From: Akkermansia muciniphila
GTDB lineage: Bacteria; Verrucomicrobiota; Verrucomicrobiia; Verrucomicrobiales; Akkermansiaceae
Direction: 5' to 3'
Assembly: GCA_945862285.1 (NCBI GenBank)
Contig: CAMAYN010000003.1
Coordinates: 1-51,849, forward strand
Length of the DNA: 51,849 bases
Position numbers and translations under genes: made by a program. Below, piece by piece: positions 16,701 through 25,589 of the stretch. The notes beneath the pieces were generated by a model. It saw only the letters and a list, made by a program, of their open reading frames with translations, searched no databases and had not been told where the DNA came from. Within the stretch, counting starts at the first letter, position 1. Each line of letters begins with the position of its first letter.

Positions 16701-17423
16701 ACTCGTCCAAGATTGGGCAGAAGTACCACTCGACGAGGTCGATCCCTGCTCGAGGTCAATGGTGCCGCCTTGAAGATGAAAGCCTCCAAATGTTTCTCCT
16801 TCTTCAAAAACCACTAGTCCTCCCGTATTCACGGTGATGTAAGTGGAGTTTGGTAAATTCGGATCACCAGTCGTATTTTCTCCGAACTGATAGGTACCAC
16901 CGTTGTTGACCACGATGGAGGAGGGTCTGAATTCGGTTGTTGCGTTGGTGGTGGCTCGATTGATGAATGTGCCTGCGTTGATATTGAGAATGCCGGTAAA
17001 GCCTGTGTTATTGCTGTCGTGGATAAAGGTTCCGCTGCCTATTTTAGTGACAGTCGCACTACCAGCCATGCGCCCTGTAAATAGCGCGATTCCGGTTATG
17101 TCGAGCGTTGGATTTGTTCCGCCAAAAGTCAGAGTATTGGATGTAGAAGAAGCGGCAATCGTGACTGTGCCAGAACCGGTATTGTTAACCGTAATTTTGT
17201 TCAGGTTGCGAGCACCAATGTTATTCGTTGCTGTGTAGGAAGTCGTTCCAGAAGCATTGAAGACGAGTTGAGTTGTCGTTGCACTGGCAGGCACGCCGGA
17301 TGGATCCCAGTTTCCTGCTGTGTTCCAGTTGCCCGTGGTAGTATTCCAAGTGGACTGGGCGAATGCAGAAGTTGATATGATGAGGAAGGTTGCGGTGTGT
17401 AAAAATCGAGTAGAACGTTTCAT
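13785..17423 (-). CDS. Autotransporter-type beta-strand-repeat protein with PEP-CTERM-like anchor
   Basis: This 1212-aa secreted protein has a signal peptide (residues 1-22, ending SAFA). It then consists of many copies of the autotransporter-associated beta-strand repeat, recognisable by GTGTLTKDGSGTLVLQG and by the TTINAGTVSVGS pattern, which build a long parallel beta-helix. The C-terminus VPEASNLLIGGLVGLGLLSRRRK is a PEP-CTERM-type sorting signal: Pro-Glu, a hydrophobic span and an Arg cluster, normally cut by an exosortase not found in this window. No autotransporter beta-barrel is present. Function is probably surface adhesion or structure. A palindromic candidate regulatory site lies 69 nt upstream, and a strong terminator follows. 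Confidence 0.88.
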   Translation of the reverse strand: MKRSTRFLHTATFLIISTSAFAQSTWNTTTGNWNTAGNWDPSGVPASATTTQLVFNASGTTSYTATNNIGARNLNKITVNNTGSGTVTIAASSTSNTLTFGGTNPTLDITGIALFTGRMAGSATVTKIGSGTFIHDSNNTGFTGILNINAGTFINRATTNATTEFRPSSIVVNNGGTYQFGENTTGDPNLPNSTYITVNTGGLVVFEEGETFGGFHLQGGTIDLEQGSTSSSGTSAQSWTSGILTGSGASARNVGGAAAINKTTVGTVSVTGNASISTTTGGLNIQEGTIAMEGAGNLGTANVTLGSASTSGIFEYQGTSASRAGTFAVNAGGGSINVTNANANLTLSGALSGDGTLSKLGAGTVSFTGALGGTGNTNITAGGLRVNPVSSTRNYVSSAGTSLIVNGGIGDASFTAPSVNLSGTSTLHFEIDSATVSTAPLMIVSGTDGLVTAGTPTLRFTNAQPMANGLYTLIDYTGTGISSGFGLSLQGRTLGSLVYDTTNTKIDVEITGTDSVKWTGSTNTTWDLGSSAGVGGTNNWQLVTAGTATNFIDTDTILFDDTATNFTVDLTATALPESVVVNASNDYTFSGSGKISGATGLTKSGTGKLTISTNNDYTGITTINAGTVSVGSESNLGGLAGGNVVLNGGTLESTATFAIDDAGRAVNVGATNGTINTASGTTLTLNNTMTGSGTLTKDGSGTLVLQGNGHSGNFIINAGTLRPGTVDNGLVAGSATVTINSSGILDLNGFNEGIGSLLGTGTVTNNAAATTARIAVEPTENSTFDGLIVNGSDTALVSFEKQGAFTIKLTNSSNNFSGTIAPANSARNTAGTVAYTIDLDVGGLEFTSNGALGVAGGDIYLDGADAAVDRLIFGADNITLDSGRQLVIDNFIGIDTQGFTGTIAGAILGDDGSSGAGGNDTFRKQGTGTLVITGTTDKLDDIFIDAGTLRAENALDIARVTIATDATLQFGNANATGDINGTSATVVNNGTVNFNRTESLIFDHAISGSGAVLHNGSGVTTLTADSTYTGATTINAGSLIVNGSTGTSAFTVDSGATLGGSGTIGGNVTVSGTHAPGNSPGTQNVTGDLAYNPGSVFQWEITTGETPVYDQVIVGGTLTGSGATFNITSSTPYSDSFWASTKQWTDVFNKSYEGIFSTFSGTDVASNGLVADRGRFSITGSTLTWTAVPEASNLLIGGLVGLGLLSRRRKQA

Positions 17424-17491
17424 ATAAGTTAGTGGATAAAATGTGGCGCACTCTATCTATATACTTTCATCAGCGTTACTAAACATTTCGT

Positions 17492-17507
17492 GTAACAATA
17501 GTGTCAC
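17492..17507 (-). promoter_or_regulatory. Dyad site A upstream of the beta-strand-repeat gene
   Basis: GTAACA-ATAG-TGTCAC on the plus strand is an inverted repeat with 5 of 6 arm positions matching. It lies 69 nt before the start of the minus-strand gene. The surrounding 17 nt (17492-17508) match site C at 37424 at 15 of 17 positions. The motif partly resembles a Pho box. Function inferred. Confidence 0.45.
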
Positions 17508-17615
17508 ACGGCAATTTCCCTAGGTGGGCCGAAATCTGAGATCGCTCTAGCCTTCGGCTCGGAAGAATTGATGCGGTGAGATGCCCTACTGCCGACACTG
17601 CACCGAGTGATGATC

Positions 17616-17815
17616 CGACATGCATGCTAGCACGACCTCGACATGCATGCTAGCACGACCCCGACATGCATGCTAGCACGATCCCGACATGCATGCTAGC
17701 ACGACCCCGACATGCATGCTAGCACGACCCCGACAAGCCGCAGGAGTGACCCCGACAAGCCGCAGGAGTGACCCCGACATGCATGCGGGAGTGACCCCGA
17801 CATGCATGCGGGAGT
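17616..17815. repeat. Mosaic 22/23-bp tandem repeat array
   Basis: Nine head-to-tail units lie at 17616, 17639, 17662, 17685, 17708 (23 bp each), 17731, 17753 (22 bp), 17775 and 17798 (23 bp, last one incomplete). Read on the minus strand each has a constant frame GGGTC...GTCG around a variable core. The core comes in three kinds: GTGCTAGCATGCAT in the first five, ACTCCTGCGGCTT in two, ACTCCCGCATGCAT in the last two. Units are directly adjacent without spacers, so this is not a CRISPR. The whole 17424-18025 gap has no gene that I can support. Confidence 0.9.
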
Positions 17816-17910
17816 AAAATTCGCCTCGTCAGCCGCTCAAAAGCACCACCATCTACCTCGCGGAACGAGCCATCCTGCGCGATGCGAGTATATGTGTGCC
17901 TAAGAATTTT

Positions 17911-18007
17911 CACCACGGATATCACGGATAAGAACTCATGCTTTGAAACATGATAAATAGAGCCCACGTCTTCCTCTTATCCGTGTCAATCCGTGCGATC
18001 CGTGGTA
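17911..18007. repeat. Inverted repeat of the CCACGGAT type
   Basis: CACCACGGATATCACGGATA at 17911-17930 is complementary, with small gaps, to the 17976-18007 segment containing TTATCCGTG and CCGTGGT. Each arm holds a smaller internal ACGGAT repetition. The element is about 97 bp and sits just after the TPR gene. Elements of this kind recur in many Verrucomicrobiota, Planctomycetota and deltaproteobacterial genomes as far as I recall; it is likely a miniature dispersed repeat. A transcript across it could fold into a long hairpin. Confidence 0.65.
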
Positions 18008-18025
18008 AAGAGACTCTTTCTCCCT

Positions 18026-18877
18026 TCAAGAATCGTGGGGCGGGGCTGGGACTTTTGCTAGGTTGGCTTCCTTGCGGCGGGTGGTTTCCTGAACGCGGGT
18101 TGCGTAGTCGGGGTTTTTTTTGCTCTTAGCGGGGAGGAGGGCGAGCAGAGCAAGGGCGGAATCACAGGCGGCGGCGGCTTCTTGGTGACGACCAGCTTTT
18201 TCTAGGACATCGGCGCGGCGAAGCGAGAGATCTACAGAGGGGTGGAAGCGGGCGGCGAGAGCATCAATGCGGCGCAAGGCGGAATCATAGCGCGTGAGTT
18301 GGACTTCGAGCTTGATGGCTTCGTATTGCAGCCCGCTAAGCATGCCGAGCTTGGCGAGACCTTGGTCGAGAAGGGAAATGGCGGCGGCGGCGTCTTCCGG
18401 TTCTGCACGATCACGCATCCACGCGGCACAGGTCAACACATCTGTGGGTGATGGTTTTGGTTCATCCGCGATGTGACGGCGCATGGCATTGATGGCGCTA
18501 TCCATTTCGCCGCATTCCGCCGCAATGATTCCTAAGTATTTCCAGCCAGAAGAGAAAGTAGGATGAGCGCTGGTGAGTGCCTGCGCCTTCGCTAAGGCAA
18601 TGGTGTGTTTTTTCTGGCAAAGATAGAGTTGTACATCGAGTAACAAGAATTGCGGCTGGTCTGGGTGACGGGAGAGGAGTTGTTCAACGATGGGACGTGC
18701 TTGATCTGGGTGACCTGTGTTAAGGAACAGTTCGGCTTTTTGCTTGAGCAGTGATGCATCGTTTGGGGACTCTTTGAGGTGCTCCTCAAGTTGTTGGAGC
18801 GTGTGGCTAGGATCTGGATGAGCGAGAAGCGATGCCATCAATAGAATATGAATGATGCAGCGGAGGATGATGTTCAT
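18026..18877 (-). CDS. Secreted TPR-repeat protein
   Basis: The ORF track starts at a TTG (18904) overlapping the stop of the upstream gene. The ATG at 18877 gives MNIILRCIIHILLMASLLAHP, a plain signal peptide, and is preferred; the protein is then 283 aa. After the signal come at least five tetratricopeptide-like helical repeats (HLKESPNDASLLKQKAELFL, WKYLGIIAAECGEMDSA and others), a protein-interaction scaffold. It lies 23 nt after the 1788-aa phosphoesterase gene and is likely co-transcribed, perhaps as an assembly partner of that giant protein. No enzymatic motif is present. Confidence 0.75.
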   Translation of the reverse strand: MNIILRCIIHILLMASLLAHPDPSHTLQQLEEHLKESPNDASLLKQKAELFLNTGHPDQARPIVEQLLSRHPDQPQFLLLDVQLYLCQKKHTIALAKAQALTSAHPTFSSGWKYLGIIAAECGEMDSAINAMRRHIADEPKPSPTDVLTCAAWMRDRAEPEDAAAAISLLDQGLAKLGMLSGLQYEAIKLEVQLTRYDSALRRIDALAARFHPSVDLSLRRADVLEKAGRHQEAAAACDSALALLALLPAKSKKNPDYATRVQETTRRKEANLAKVPAPPHDS

Positions 18878-18900
18878 GGCGGTGGGCTTGGATTGATTTC

Positions 18901-21900
18901 TCAAGGAGAGACTCTCAAGCGCAGATAAACGCTGCGAGGCGTTGCGCCCGATGTGATGGTAAGCAGAGCACGTATGGTTTCAGGATCTTCTGATGCGGCA
19001 GAAATGGTGCTCAGCGCGATGGTGGCAGTATGGGTCCCATTACTCTGCCCCGAGGTGAACCAATGGGCTAGGTCAGTGGACCATTCTACTGTGGCGGTGA
19101 CATCCGTGCTAGATTTTTTATGTGGAAAACTCGCGGCGAAGCTGTCTTTGTTGACTGTGTCAGCAGTAACTGTGGCGTGGCTGGCGGCAATGTTACCATG
19201 AGATCCCATGTAGTATTCTATGATGTTTTCTACACCATCGCCATCAGGATCAGCATTGGCAGCACCAAGGTTGTGAGTGAATAGAAATGCTTGGAGCGGA
19301 CGATCCGCGATGATGCCAGAAGCGGAAATCGCTGCACCACTTGAGTAATGAGTGGAGGCAACAAGGGACAGATTCAACATTTCCTCACCTTCGTTCTCTT
19401 CATCAGCAAGTACGGTCACGGGGATGACGGCGGATACCGCACCAGCGGGGATTTCTATACTGCCAGAGAGAATGGCAAAATCACGCCCTGCGCTAGCACC
19501 CGTGGTGGTATAATTTACCGTCAGTGCCGTTGTGGTATCACCAGTGCGGCTGACGGTGAAGGCGAGGGATTGATCGGCTCCATACTCACCTGCTGAGGCA
19601 TCAGTAGCTACCACGGAAACTTCAGGGATGGGGGGTGGAGGCAGAAGGTTTAAGGGGACGGCGAGAAAGCGGAAGTCGATACTTTCAAAATCGCCCGTGA
19701 GTTCTGGCAGGTCTTGGGTAAAGATACGAAAGGCATTACCGTTGCTGCTGTAACTTAGGAGATTATCTACGGCAGCAGTGCTGATGGTAGAGTCCGCAGT
19801 AAGGAAGAGCGCGGTGTTTGACGGATTGATTACTGAGCCATCGCCAAAGGTGATTTCATAGTAGGATTGATGCGCCGTGAAGGTGCCGCCTAGCGACTGG
19901 AGAGTGCTATTGAGCAAAGTAGGAGAGCGCACGATGCTGTCTTGGTTTTGCGCGTAAACGATACCACTCAAGACACCTGTGGTTGCTGGCGGCAGGTAAA
20001 GGAAGCTGAAGGGGCTGTCCTGCGAGGTCGATGCATTATCTCGTGTATCGATAATCCATGCACCATTGGCCATGCGCACGGAGAGAACGTTGTCAGCATC
20101 AACGCCTGTATTACCATTCGGGGAGGCCATGAGGTTTCCCGCTAGTGAGAGGCCATTTACTGAATAGAGCCCGGTGCCAATTTTAGATACCGTAACTCCA
20201 GTCGGAAGGCTACCAGCAAGAATGCTTCCCGCCGCTGAAACGATGGCGCCAGTAGAGCCACTTGCTAGGGGAAAGTAAGCTGCGGCAGTGCCAGAGCTTT
20301 GTTTCGAAGTGCTCGGATTCACTCCTGAGGGGTTATTGTGGGCATTGTCTATCACGTTGATCAATGCGAACCCTGACGGATTGGCATAAGCGTACGAAAT
20401 ATTATCTGCGGAAGTGGTGCCGACGTTTGCGGGGTTATTCCAGTTCGAAGCGAGGGTAATACCGCCTAGAAATGGTGCAGCCGTATCGTTCACTTTCAGT
20501 TCGATGTTTCCGATACTTGTGCCAGGCTGGGTAAATCCATACGGCGCGGGAGAGGTCGCTGTGACCGTCCAAGTAGGCGGATTAAAAAGCCCTGTGGAGA
20601 CTTTCGTGACATCTGGTACTTGAGCCTCCACCGGGGGCGGCGAAACGACGACGGAGATGGGAACTGCCGCCGCTTCGAGGTTCTCATCATCGATGGCCTT
20701 GGCGATGATAGTGTAGCTTCCCACAGGCACATTTTGCCACTCGAATTGGTAAGGTGGGCTGCTGACCTCGCCAAGCAGGCTCGTGCCAGAATAGAAACGG
20801 ACTTTGCTGATTTGGCCATCCGCATCGGCTGCTTGGGCACTGATCGTAATGTTTGCAGGAGAAGAAAAATTGGCACCATTTTGCGGGTTAGTAATCATGA
20901 TGGAGGGCGGGGCGACAACACCTTTCACTGTGAAATGATGCAGAGAACTCGTTTCGGTAACATTACCATCACTCACCGTGGCAAACCATTCATAGCGACC
21001 TCCAAGCGCGCGGTCCGGCCATGGGACTGAGGCGGTTCCAGAAGAGAGGGTAACTGTCCCGATTTCCGTGAACGGGCCGATGCCTCCGGAAAGATCCATA
21101 TTGAGGGAAAACTGGCTATTGCTGTCAGTCTCGTATTGATCAAGTGTAGGCGAATAGGTTTGCACATCGATGCGATTCAATGATGGGCGGAATTTCATGA
21201 TGCGCAACCAACCGTCACCGCCATTGGGGCGTCCTTGATAGTCCGCAAGAATGCTATGAACCGTGCGTCCCTCAAATTTGTCTTCGCGCCTTCCCTCATT
21301 ATGAATGTGACCTCCATGCATGAGCACGAGGTTTGGGTTGTCTTTTAATGCTTGGTAGATAGCAGATCCTTGGGGGCTGAAAGAGGCGGGATTCCCCCCG
21401 CCGACAAGGTAATGCGTAATCACGATACCGCGGCGATTTGGATGCGCCTTGAGTAGCGCGTCTGCCCATTCAAGATCATCAACATCCTGTGTGGTATCAT
21501 ACTCTAAACTGATGACGATGAAGTCAATGCCACCGGCGGTAAACAGAATGAAATTGTTATCGGCACTTGAAGGAATCGATGTGCCGCCATAGTAGGCTTT
21601 ACCAGCAAAATGGTTTACGTTTGTCGTAGGATGAACACCGAAGTAGGTGTTAAAATTCGTCGTTGTGCCGTTCGCATCACCAATGGGGGTTTGGTCATGA
21701 TTTCCAACCGCGAGAACATAAGGCAAGCCATCGGAAAGAAGAGTTGTAGTCGGGTTTTCTAGGCGATACATAGCGTTAGAAGCATTCGTCCACTCGTTGC
21801 GAGCGGTGGATGGGTTATCACCGTGTTCGGTAATGTCGCCCAAGTGAAGCACGGCCGCGATGTTCAGTTGATCCTTTTCTGCGACGATCCAATCCGTCTG

Positions 21901-24267
21901 CGCGGAGAAAATGCTGGCACGATTCCCCCCTGTGTTTTCCGAGTAATATTGCGTATCGGGAAGGGCAACGATGGTGAAATCACGAATGTCATTGACGCCA
22001 CCAAGTGGGCGACCAAAGAATTTCACCGTGAGATTTCCTCCATCAAGATCAGATACATGGGCAGACAGCGTGGCATTGATCGGCACATTCGTGGCGTTAT
22101 TCGAGGGGACTGCTAACGAAATGCTCGGCGCGATATTCAGATTAAATGGTGCTCCTGAAGTGCGCAAAGCTCCACCAACCATGGAACCATTGACAACGGA
22201 TCCAGCGGAACTGGCGATGGAGTTTCCCTGCGTTTCATTCATGGCATAGCGAGCGACAAGACCAGTTGCCGCAGGGATTTGGGAATTGATGGCACTTTTC
22301 AATTCCGCATCGGAACGCGCCGTGTTCCAAATTCGGACTTCGTCGATGAAACCATGAAAATACCCTTGCCGAACACCCTTAGAATTCATCGCGGTGCCAA
22401 GTCCAGCGTGCTGGGTAGAAATATTTTCCGGTAATTGTCCACTGGTATCCACAGTGGCCTCTAACGAACCATTTAAGTATAAACGCCACGCTGTGCCATC
22501 AAAGGAAACTGCCGCGTGCTGCCAAACGCCGATGGGAACTACGCTTCTACCAATGACGGGATGATTTAGACCATTGCTTCGATTTTCAAAGTCTGCTGCA
22601 AGTTTTCCAGAGGCTAGCTCGATGCCTAAGAAATAATTACAGTTCACGCCGGAACTATCATTTTCTCCTCGTCCCTTCGTGATAAGCGGGTATGCGGTGA
22701 TTCCGCCAGTGCCTGTATCTGCCCCTGAACCGCCAAGCTCACGTTTAAACCAACATTCTAGCGTGAAGGTGGAAAGCTTGAGGGCAGGATGATCGCCAAA
22801 GGTGACGTGGTCATCCTCGCCGTCGAAGTAAAGTCCGCCCGTTCCACTGACTGGTTTGACTTGGATGGTAATGGGACTGCTCGATGTGGTGGCACCATCG
22901 TCGTCAGTGACGGTGGCATGGAGAACATACTTCCCTGGAGCTGTTGCATTCCATGTAAAATGGTAAGGAGCTATGCTGTCATCTCCAAGCAATTTGCCGC
23001 CTGCAAAAAACTGAACCTTAGAGACTGCGGAGTCGTCATTGGCTGATACCTCATAGATGATGGGTTCACCGACCGTGAAATTACTACCATTCGATGGTGA
23101 CGAAAGGCTCAGCGTGGGCGGCGGGTTTGTGGGATCGACAACAAAGAATGCAAAGCTGAAAACATCCTCTTCTGCATCAGCCATATCCTCCAATACTGGT
23201 GGCGAAGCGTTATTGATGAGATCACGGCTTTCTATGATCCAACGATGATTTGTCGCATCCCATGTATGAGATACGATGTTATCTCTATTGTTAGTTATAC
23301 CTCCAGCGGGAGTCACAACGAGTGTACCGCTAGCGTCGGTATGTCCTGGAATTTGTAAAAACCAAATACCTGTTCCGCCTTTCGTTACCAAAAAATTTCC
23401 TGCTGCTATGTCTGTGCTGGCATTTCCATTCACTCGCCCAATGGCATGCAATCGATCCGAACCGACGGCACTGATCGGCAAATAGACGAAAGCAATCCCG
23501 TCGTTTTCATGCGTATCGCCATCAGCTTCATTGTCGTGGCAAAAAATCGTGAACGACCCATCGGCATTGGCGCGAGACAGCGCGAAGTTGTCCTCATTCT
23601 TCGCGCCGTTGACGAGAAGGATGCCGTTTTGACTCGTGGCAGGAAGCGATGCGCCTTGAGGAGTGAAGCTTCCTAAGCGTAGTGTGTATTGCCCCACATT
23701 TTCTGTGGAATCAAAAATCGTGAAATTGCCTGGATCGGTCGCCCCACTCCCAAGCGTAAGTCCTGTGCTGCCGACGATGCTGCCTAACGCGCCGTTATTT
23801 GTGGAATTCCGGACAATACCTCCAAGCCATTCGTTATAGGGTAAATAAACGAATGAGGCGTTGATATTTACTTCGTCACCCTGAGGAGAGCGATGAATCG
23901 CGATATAATAATCGCTGCCGCCTGCATCAGGGCCAAAGGAACTCGTAGCAAAAAAATCGCCCATCGTGCTTCCTTGAGCATTGTTATTTCGTGTGAGTTC
24001 GAAGATGGAGGTGATGAGCACACCATTTTGAGGGTCGATACCTGAGCCGAAATCGAGGCTGTAGTCACCACGATTGCCGTCTTTAATGATCACACCAGAG
24101 GAACTGCCGCGACCGAGAGCGAGAGCCACTGAAGGATTAGCACCAGCAAAAGAATCGTTACCAGTATTGAGCTGAGTAGCAACGACAGTCCCAAATTCCG
24201 TGGCAGTTGCAGAAACAAGTAACAGCGCGGTGGCAGCTGAGACTAGACAAGTAGAGAAATTTTTCAT
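18901..24267 (-). CDS. Giant secreted LamG / metallophosphoesterase / Calx-beta protein
   Basis: This 1788-aa protein has a signal peptide (first 22 residues). The order of modules is: a beta-rich region of unnamed repeats (about 25-375), an Ig-like domain (385-470), LamG (476-690), calcineurin-type metallophosphoesterase (765-1050), a second Ig-like domain (1120-1210), further unnamed repeats (1225-1560), Calx-beta (about 1560-1670), and a DPDGDG calcium-binding motif with a C-terminal beta domain ending YLRLRVSP. The phosphoesterase has its metal motifs: ALPDTQYY, HLGDITEHGD, AVGNHDQTP, ITHYL and MHGGHIHN. It should act outside the cell on phosphate esters, with LamG binding sugars. The TPR gene follows. 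A degraded regulatory dyad lies about 176 nt upstream. Confidence 0.88.
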   Translation of the reverse strand: MKNFSTCLVSAATALLLVSATATEFGTVVATQLNTGNDSFAGANPSVALALGRGSSSGVIIKDGNRGDYSLDFGSGIDPQNGVLITSIFELTRNNNAQGSTMGDFFATSSFGPDAGGSDYYIAIHRSPQGDEVNINASFVYLPYNEWLGGIVRNSTNNGALGSIVGSTGLTLGSGATDPGNFTIFDSTENVGQYTLRLGSFTPQGASLPATSQNGILLVNGAKNEDNFALSRANADGSFTIFCHDNEADGDTHENDGIAFVYLPISAVGSDRLHAIGRVNGNASTDIAAGNFLVTKGGTGIWFLQIPGHTDASGTLVVTPAGGITNNRDNIVSHTWDATNHRWIIESRDLINNASPPVLEDMADAEEDVFSFAFFVVDPTNPPPTLSLSSPSNGSNFTVGEPIIYEVSANDDSAVSKVQFFAGGKLLGDDSIAPYHFTWNATAPGKYVLHATVTDDDGATTSSSPITIQVKPVSGTGGLYFDGEDDHVTFGDHPALKLSTFTLECWFKRELGGSGADTGTGGITAYPLITKGRGENDSSGVNCNYFLGIELASGKLAADFENRSNGLNHPVIGRSVVPIGVWQHAAVSFDGTAWRLYLNGSLEATVDTSGQLPENISTQHAGLGTAMNSKGVRQGYFHGFIDEVRIWNTARSDAELKSAINSQIPAATGLVARYAMNETQGNSIASSAGSVVNGSMVGGALRTSGAPFNLNIAPSISLAVPSNNATNVPINATLSAHVSDLDGGNLTVKFFGRPLGGVNDIRDFTIVALPDTQYYSENTGGNRASIFSAQTDWIVAEKDQLNIAAVLHLGDITEHGDNPSTARNEWTNASNAMYRLENPTTTLLSDGLPYVLAVGNHDQTPIGDANGTTTNFNTYFGVHPTTNVNHFAGKAYYGGTSIPSSADNNFILFTAGGIDFIVISLEYDTTQDVDDLEWADALLKAHPNRRGIVITHYLVGGGNPASFSPQGSAIYQALKDNPNLVLMHGGHIHNEGRREDKFEGRTVHSILADYQGRPNGGDGWLRIMKFRPSLNRIDVQTYSPTLDQYETDSNSQFSLNMDLSGGIGPFTEIGTVTLSSGTASVPWPDRALGGRYEWFATVSDGNVTETSSLHHFTVKGVVAPPSIMITNPQNGANFSSPANITISAQAADADGQISKVRFYSGTSLLGEVSSPPYQFEWQNVPVGSYTIIAKAIDDENLEAAAVPISVVVSPPPVEAQVPDVTKVSTGLFNPPTWTVTATSPAPYGFTQPGTSIGNIELKVNDTAAPFLGGITLASNWNNPANVGTTSADNISYAYANPSGFALINVIDNAHNNPSGVNPSTSKQSSGTAAAYFPLASGSTGAIVSAAGSILAGSLPTGVTVSKIGTGLYSVNGLSLAGNLMASPNGNTGVDADNVLSVRMANGAWIIDTRDNASTSQDSPFSFLYLPPATTGVLSGIVYAQNQDSIVRSPTLLNSTLQSLGGTFTAHQSYYEITFGDGSVINPSNTALFLTADSTISTAAVDNLLSYSSNGNAFRIFTQDLPELTGDFESIDFRFLAVPLNLLPPPPIPEVSVVATDASAGEYGADQSLAFTVSRTGDTTTALTVNYTTTGASAGRDFAILSGSIEIPAGAVSAVIPVTVLADEENEGEEMLNLSLVASTHYSSGAAISASGIIADRPLQAFLFTHNLGAANADPDGDGVENIIEYYMGSHGNIAASHATVTADTVNKDSFAASFPHKKSSTDVTATVEWSTDLAHWFTSGQSNGTHTATIALSTISAASEDPETIRALLTITSGATPRSVYLRLRVSP

Positions 24268-24587
24268 GTAACTGTAATCGTAGCGGTTTGCATTTATTAG
24301 CCTATTTATCGGAATTCCCGCTTAGAGGCCGAACGGCCATGCCTTGTTTAGAGTAATCATTAAAGTTAATTCATTCTTAGCATTCACAACTGCCGCAAAT
24401 TTGATACTTCAAATTGTGTCCTACCATAACAAACATCAATTTGTGACAATTCCGACAGGTAATACCATCTAGCACAGGCGGCACTGGGATGCTGATTGAT
24501 TTTATATAAATTACATTCTACCAAATATATATATTTACCGAATACATCTTGACTCGTTTGACATACTCATCATCTATTTCGCCTGCG
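24268..24587. other. Divergent intergenic region with weak dyad site B
   Basis: This 320-nt gap separates the giant phosphoesterase gene (minus) from the PhoD-like gene (plus). It is AT-rich, especially TTTTATATAAATTACATT at about 24500 and ATATATATAT just before the PhoD gene, which could serve as a promoter. At 24443-24458 GTGACA-ATTC-CGACAG resembles sites A and C but keeps only one good arm. No small gene or RNA is recognised. Confidence 0.4.
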
Positions 24588-25589
24588 ATGTTCACTCAAT
24601 CCCTCAACCTCCCTATTCTAATCTCACTTGCTACAAGCTCTTTCGCTTCTGCGGATGAGACCATCCAACGCATCGGCATCATTGGCTGCCATAAACAAAA
24701 TGAGCCTGCTCCTGCATTAGCTCGCTACATTGAGGCCAAGCCTGATCTGCTTCTCTGGATCGGCGATAACGTCTATGCCGACACCAAAAAAAATCCGCAA
24801 TTCATCCAGCTATCTCTGGATCGCTTAGCTGCGCAAGAGGGCTTCTCTGAGCTGCGCAAGCAAGTCCCTTTTGTCGTCACATGGGATGATCATGATTACG
24901 GTTACAATGACGCTGGTAAGAACTACGTCTTCAAAAAAGAGAGTAAAGAAATCTTCCGCGAATTTTGGCAAATGCAGGAACATATTCCCGCAGACCGAGA
25001 TGGCATTTATCATTCCCGCTACTTTGAGACCAATGGGCACAAACTGCAAATGATCTTGCTCGACCCACGCTATAATCGTGATGACCCGGGACCAAGTGCC
25101 GATACCCTTGGAGAAAACCAATGGAAATGGCTGGCTGAGGAACTGCGTAAGCCTGCTGATCTAAGGTTGCTCGTCTCAGGGTATCAAGTCCTGCTCGATG
25201 CGGAATCCGGTTCTGAAACTTGGGCCTTATTTCCTACCGCACGTGACCGACTTTTCAAAACCATCCGCGAGGCCAAAGCCGAGCACCTTGTTTTCCTCAC
25301 TGGCGATCAACACTACGGCGAGGTCTGTAGATCCCGTAATGTTCTGGGTTACGATGCGATTGAATTACAATTTTCTGGCCTCAACCAAATCGAAAAACCA
25401 GAATTTAACTCCACGAGAGTTTCTGCCGTATCGAAGTCGAAGCACAGCTATGCGATGCTCGACATTCAATGGGAAAAATCGAAGACGGATGCGCCTCATC
25501 TGCTATTCCAAATACATGATGCCACTACCAAAATGGCGGAAGTTGTCTATCGAGTAAATTTCTCCGAGATTGAGTCTCCCAAACCGTAA
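24588..25589 (+). CDS. Secreted PhoD-like alkaline phosphatase / phosphodiesterase
   Basis: The ORF track begins at a TTG (24549); the ATG at 24588 starts a cleaner signal peptide (MFTQSLNLPILISLATSSFASA) and gives 333 aa. The mature protein has the PhoD-type metallophosphatase motifs GIIGCHKQNEP, LLLWIGDNVYAD, VTWDDHDYGYND and FLTGDQHYGE. PhoD enzymes hydrolyse phosphomonoesters and diesters in the periplasm or outside and are classic phosphate-starvation products. The signal appears Sec-type, lacking a twin-arginine motif. It is divergent from the giant phosphoesterase and convergent with the glycerophosphodiesterase gene, the stops being 18 nt apart. Confidence 0.85.
   Translation: MFTQSLNLPILISLATSSFASADETIQRIGIIGCHKQNEPAPALARYIEAKPDLLLWIGDNVYADTKKNPQFIQLSLDRLAAQEGFSELRKQVPFVVTWDDHDYGYNDAGKNYVFKKESKEIFREFWQMQEHIPADRDGIYHSRYFETNGHKLQMILLDPRYNRDDPGPSADTLGENQWKWLAEELRKPADLRLLVSGYQVLLDAESGSETWALFPTARDRLFKTIREAKAEHLVFLTGDQHYGEVCRSRNVLGYDAIELQFSGLNQIEKPEFNSTRVSAVSKSKHSYAMLDIQWEKSKTDAPHLLFQIHDATTKMAEVVYRVNFSEIESPKP

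Noticed and set aside
13931-17238. Numerous plus-strand ORFs opposite the beta-strand-repeat gene (for example 15001-15576)
   Set aside because: They are shadows: the minus strand has one continuous 1212-codon frame with signal peptide, repeats and sorting tail, while the plus frames lack protein-like composition or starts.
17616-17815. CRISPR array
   Set aside because: Repeat units adjoin directly without unique spacers, repeat length is only 22-23 bp, and no cas gene is present.
17719-17967. ORF of 82 aa crossing the tandem repeat (minus)
   Set aside because: Half of it is the translated repeat itself (HACRGHS and similar); the rest shows no recognised protein feature.
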